From JAWPMT01 sp965267435 (GTDB taxonomy: Bacteria > Bacteroidota > Bacteroidia > Cytophagales > Cyclobacteriaceae), in NCBI GenBank assembly GCA_965267435.1, contig OZ253960.1, positions 1,612,001-1,676,000 of the forward strand: 64,000 nucleotides of DNA, written 5' to 3'. The stretch's first letter is position 1. Every line of letters begins with the position of its first letter. Positions 60,903 through 64,000 of this stretch are shown one piece after another. A model generated the notes under the pieces. It was not told where the DNA came from. It did no database searches and was given only the letters and a program-made list of their open reading frames with translations. The translations under genes were made by a program, and so were the position numbers.

Positions 60903-61784
60903 TTAAAAACTTCCGATTTTTAATGTCACAAAGAAGTTCCACTTCTCCAGCGCATCACTACTGGTATTGACGATGTCCAGGTCTTGGGTGAACCTCTTAC
61001 TAGCACCCACAGCCAATCTGAAATTACGCGCCACATTCAATTCAATATCTGCGCCTGGCTCTATGTACCAAAATACATCCTCGTCGACCAGTCCATCACC
61101 GTCGGGATCTGTCATCGGTGGTAGATTTCCATCGTTGACGGGATCGTATCCCAGCCAACCAGCACCGCCACCAACCGGGAAGGTCACGTGCACTACCTCA
61201 TTGGAAAACAAGATCAGCTCCAGAAACAGTCCGCCATAGCCCCCCAAGGCCAGCACCTGCCTATCTACCGCAATCCCATCCAGCTTGGCCGTTGGGATGA
61301 TGCCATACCCCTCCCCGCCTATGGCCAGGGTCCGATTGACGATCCATCCTCCCCGAACGCCAGCCATCACCATGGCTTCGTCATTGAAGGAAGTGGACTT
61401 GAAGGAAATGGCGCCGAATCCACCTGAATGGTTCATGGTACCAGCCAGTGTCTTCACGCGTTTGCCGCGGCGCTCTTCATATCTGACGCTACCATAATCG
61501 TCGTCGCGATCGGACTGGTAATAGATAATGCGTGGTTGTGGATCCTCACGTTGAGGGATGGTATCCATTGGTGGGCTACTCTCGACAGGGAGTGGCTCCG
61601 TCGTGGATTCAGGCACCGTGTCCTGTTCTACCTCTACTCGTTGGGCCTCCGGAACAATCACGGAATCTTGAGGAACAGTGTCCTGCATAAAAATGTACGC
61701 TCCCCCTCCAGCTGACCAAGCCTGGGTGGATAGTAATATCAACATTGTGAGGGGCAGCAAGCGAGTAATTTGTCCTTTTATCAT
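60903..61784 (-). CDS. Outer-membrane beta-barrel protein with disordered N-terminus
   Basis: The 293-residue protein has a signal peptide (RLLPLTMLILLSTQAWSAGG), then a Pro/Glu/Thr-rich linker (repeated QDTVP, SPPMDTIPQ). A barrel domain of amphipathic strands follows (GGFGAISFKSTSFNDEA, VMAGVRGGWIVNRTLAIGGE, and so on) with a DPDGDGLVDEDVFW calcium-binding-like loop, ending VTLKIGSF. It resembles Bacteroidota outer-membrane proteins of unknown role. A strong terminator follows. The neighbouring leuS gene is divergent. Confidence 0.82.
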   Translation of the reverse strand: MIKGQITRLLPLTMLILLSTQAWSAGGGAYIFMQDTVPQDSVIVPEAQRVEVEQDTVPESTTEPLPVESSPPMDTIPQREDPQPRIIYYQSDRDDDYGSVRYEERRGKRVKTLAGTMNHSGGFGAISFKSTSFNDEAMVMAGVRGGWIVNRTLAIGGEGYGIIPTAKLDGIAVDRQVLALGGYGGLFLELILFSNEVVHVTFPVGGGAGWLGYDPVNDGNLPPMTDPDGDGLVDEDVFWYIEPGADIELNVARNFRLAVGASKRFTQDLDIVNTSSDALEKWNFFVTLKIGSF

Positions 61785-61876
61785 TTCTTAATTGCTGAAT
61801 TTCAAACAAAGGACAGCGCCTTTCACAGAAGGTTTCTTCATCAGTAAATTTTCTTCGATTGTGGTCATAATCCCGC

Positions 61877-61884
61877 TAAATTTG
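61877..61884 (+). promoter_or_regulatory. Candidate leuS promoter -7 element
   Basis: TAAATTTG is a perfect TAnnTTTG match, 36 bases upstream of the leuS ATG. A TTG at 61859-61861 gives a slightly short 15-base spacer. Confidence 0.45.
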
Positions 61885-61920
61885 CCAGCCTTTACGATCA
61901 ACATATCAAGAAGCCTAGAA

Positions 61921-64000
61921 ATGGCAGAATACGACTTTACATCGCTAGAAAGCAAGTGGCAAGCGCACTGGGACCAGCAAAATATCTACCGAGTAGAAAC
62001 TGATCCGTCCAAACCCAAGTACTATGTGCTCGACATGTTCCCCTACCCTTCAGGTGCCGGACTGCATGTCGGCCACCCGCTGGGATATATTGCCACCGAC
62101 ATTATCAGCCGCTACAAGCGACTTAAGGGCTTCAACGTACTGCACCCAATGGGCTTTGACAGCTTTGGGTTGCCTGCGGAGCAGTATGCCATCCAGACTG
62201 GCCAGCACCCTGCCAAAACCACGGAGGCCAATATCACTCGATACAAGGAGCAATTGAGAAGCCTAGGATTCTGCTACGACTGGTCCCGGGAGGTGCAGAC
62301 AAGTGATCCCTCCTTTTACAAATGGACACAGTGGATCTTCAAGCAACTTTTCGATTCGTACTATGACCAAGACCAGGACAAAGCCAGACATATCGACGAT
62401 CTGACCGTTGAGTTTGCGAGGTCAGGCAACGCCAAAGTCAACGCTGTATGCGCCGATGACACCCCAACATTCACGGCTGAGGAATGGCAAGGCATGTCCG
62501 AGGCAGACCAGCAACAGATGCTGCTAAAGTATCGGCTGACCTACATCGCGGAGACCTCCGTCAACTGGTGTCCCGCTCTGGGGACTGTGCTGTCCAATGA
62601 TGAAGTGAAGGACGGATTCTCCGAAAGAGGGGGACATCCAGTCATCAAGAAGAAAATGCCACAATGGAGCATGCGAATTACGGCGTATGCGGATCGCCTA
62701 TTATCCGGACTCGACACGATCGATTGGCCAGAGCCCATCAAGGAGATGCAGCGCAATTGGATTGGGAAATCCATTGGTGCAGAGATGGACTTCGCCATCG
62801 AAGGGCATGAAGATATCATCACGGTGTTTACGACCAGGGTGGACACGATTTATGGGGTGACATTTATGACACTGGCGCCGGAAAACGAACTCGTAGGCAA
62901 AATCACGACCGCTGAACAAAAGCAGCAAGTGGATGAATACATCTCTTGGGCAGTGAACAGATCGGAGCGCGAGCGCATGAGTGATGTAAAGAAAGTCACA
63001 GGCGTGTTTACAGGTGCTTATGCGATCAATCCATTCAACCAGGAAAAAGTGCCGATTTGGATTGCGGACTATGTGCTCGCGGGTTACGGGACAGGCGCAG
63101 TTATGGCAGTACCATCAGGCGATCAGCGGGATTACGAATTTGCCAAGCACTTCGACTTGCCCATCGTACCGGTCTATGAAGACATGGATATCAGCGAGCA
63201 GGCTGACCCGACGAAAGAAGGCAAAATGATCAATAGTGGGATCCTCAATGGCTTGACGTACGAAGCAGCTATCGAGCGAGCGATTCAATTCCTCGAGGAG
63301 AACAACCTGGGCGAAAAGAAGATCAACTATCGTCTCAGGGATGCCATCTTTGGCCGCCAGCGATACTGGGGGGAACCCTTTCCAGTGTACTATGAGCACG
63401 GCATTCCGAAGCTCCTCAGTGATGACAAACTACCCAATCGATTGCCTGACGTCGACAAGTTCCTTCCTACGGAGACCGGTGAACCTCCCCTTGGACGGGC
63501 CGCCGATTGGAAGACCGATGATGGTCACGATTTTGAGTTGACAACCATGCCCGGATGGGCGGGCTCCTCATGGTACTTCTTCCGCTACATGGATGCCTCC
63601 AACGACTCGGAATTTGCCAGCGAGGAAGCGATCTCCTACTGGAAGGATGTGGACTTGTACATGGGTGGGTCAGAGCACGCCACCGGCCATTTGCTGTATT
63701 CGCGCTTCTGGACAAAATTCCTCTATGACATGGGTTGGGTACCTGTCGAGGAGTATGCAAAGAAGCTTGTCAACCAGGGAATGATACAAGGCAGAAGCAG
63801 CTTTGCCTATCGGGTAAATGGAGAGAACAAATATGTGTCGAGGGGTTTGCGTGGCCAATATGACACGACGGCCATACATGTCGACGTCAATATTGTCGTG
63901 GACGATGTACTGGACATTGAGGCTTTCAAGCGATTCAGACCTGATGCCAAGGTTGCCACATTCGAACTCGAAAATGGCCAATTCCTTTGTGGTAGTGAAG
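61921..64000 (+). CDS. leuS: Leucyl-tRNA synthetase (3'-truncated by window edge)
   Basis: The 693 codons visible start MAEYDFTSLESKWQAHWDQQ. The HIGH box appears as FPYPSGAGLHVGHPLGY (His49-Val-Gly-His52), followed by LHPMGFDSFGLPAEQYAI. The zinc-region relic (SVNWCPALGTVLSNDEV), the editing domain (VFTTRVDTIYGVTFM, then GTGAVMAVPSGDQRDYEF with the editing Asp) and GRQRYWGEPFPVYY are all present. The KMSKS loop lies beyond the edge. It charges tRNA-Leu and proofreads mischarged products. A Bacteroidota-type insertion (about residues 155-185) is visible near the zinc region. It is divergent from the barrel gene. Confidence 0.97.
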   Translation, partial: MAEYDFTSLESKWQAHWDQQNIYRVETDPSKPKYYVLDMFPYPSGAGLHVGHPLGYIATDIISRYKRLKGFNVLHPMGFDSFGLPAEQYAIQTGQHPAKTTEANITRYKEQLRSLGFCYDWSREVQTSDPSFYKWTQWIFKQLFDSYYDQDQDKARHIDDLTVEFARSGNAKVNAVCADDTPTFTAEEWQGMSEADQQQMLLKYRLTYIAETSVNWCPALGTVLSNDEVKDGFSERGGHPVIKKKMPQWSMRITAYADRLLSGLDTIDWPEPIKEMQRNWIGKSIGAEMDFAIEGHEDIITVFTTRVDTIYGVTFMTLAPENELVGKITTAEQKQQVDEYISWAVNRSERERMSDVKKVTGVFTGAYAINPFNQEKVPIWIADYVLAGYGTGAVMAVPSGDQRDYEFAKHFDLPIVPVYEDMDISEQADPTKEGKMINSGILNGLTYEAAIERAIQFLEENNLGEKKINYRLRDAIFGRQRYWGEPFPVYYEHGIPKLLSDDKLPNRLPDVDKFLPTETGEPPLGRAADWKTDDGHDFELTTMPGWAGSSWYFFRYMDASNDSEFASEEAISYWKDVDLYMGGSEHATGHLLYSRFWTKFLYDMGWVPVEEYAKKLVNQGMIQGRSSFAYRVNGENKYVSRGLRGQYDTTAIHVDVNIVVDDVLDIEAFKRFRPDAKVATFELENGQFLCGSE

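Noticed and set aside
1..64000. CRISPR array, prophage or insertion sequence
   Set aside because: No regularly spaced identical repeats, Cas, phage structural or transposase genes were seen on either strand.

Overview
The window is a chromosomal segment of a Bacteroidota member, most probably a free-living Cytophagales-type bacterium. The evidence is the set of lineage-typical families (DUF6090, DUF5916, DUF6495, DUF2911, the PadR plus long FtsX/MacB-type permease pair, a TPR hybrid histidine kinase, a reporter-propeller lipoprotein), promoter-like sites of the TAnnTTTG type, and the rarity of strong Shine-Dalgarno sequences. There are no rRNAs, tRNAs, CRISPR arrays, prophages or insertion sequences that I can support. 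The genus cannot be told from the sequence alone.

Layout. 1-7.2 kb: end of holA (minus strand, cut by the window edge), a secreted-TPR hybrid histidine kinase, a small double-glycine leader peptide gene with its own promoter and terminator, a PAS/GAF histidine kinase and a convergent single-domain response regulator. 7.4-17.7 kb: hrpB helicase, an MFS transporter, a His-rich membrane protein paired with a YtkA/CopC-like protein, a DUF5916 outer-membrane protein, a cyclophilin and a DUF2911 protein. 17.7-20.5 kb: a 52-residue gene with terminator and upstream direct repeats, a head-to-head DUF6495/DUF5615 pair, a fatty-acid desaturase and a shortened SigJ/ECF41-like sigma factor. 20.5-24.1 kb: an aberrant Nramp-family transporter translationally coupled to pxpABC (5-oxoprolinase). 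24.1-29.7 kb: alpha/beta hydrolase, Rieske protein, aldose epimerase, and a PadR regulator with its permease.

29.7-39.4 kb is an accessory-looking stretch of mostly unlinked minus-strand genes: a propeller lipoprotein, two SRPBCC paralogues, an ECF sigma factor, GXWXG, VOC, DUF6090, a decayed serine beta-lactamase-like pseudogene, a DUF1080 lipoprotein and an amidohydrolase.

39.6-48.6 kb is the most unusual part: a tight five-gene plus-strand operon (esterase, ATP-grasp, GCS2/YbdK-type ligase, class I glutamine amidotransferase, GSP-synthase-like ATP-grasp) facing a three-gene minus-strand operon (esterase, M17 aminopeptidase, ATP-grasp). Together they look like a dedicated system for making and trimming a small peptide-like amide metabolite. 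A GIY-YIG nuclease gene with REP-like repeats sits between the two operons.

48.8-64 kb: an SDR/DUF2867 protein, a lipoprotein, a 1370-residue AsmA-like protein with a Cys-rich tail, a Ku/TPR group, a Pif1-like helicase with a C-terminal HTH, a YjbR protein, two outer-membrane barrel proteins and the first two thirds or more of leuS, cut by the window end.
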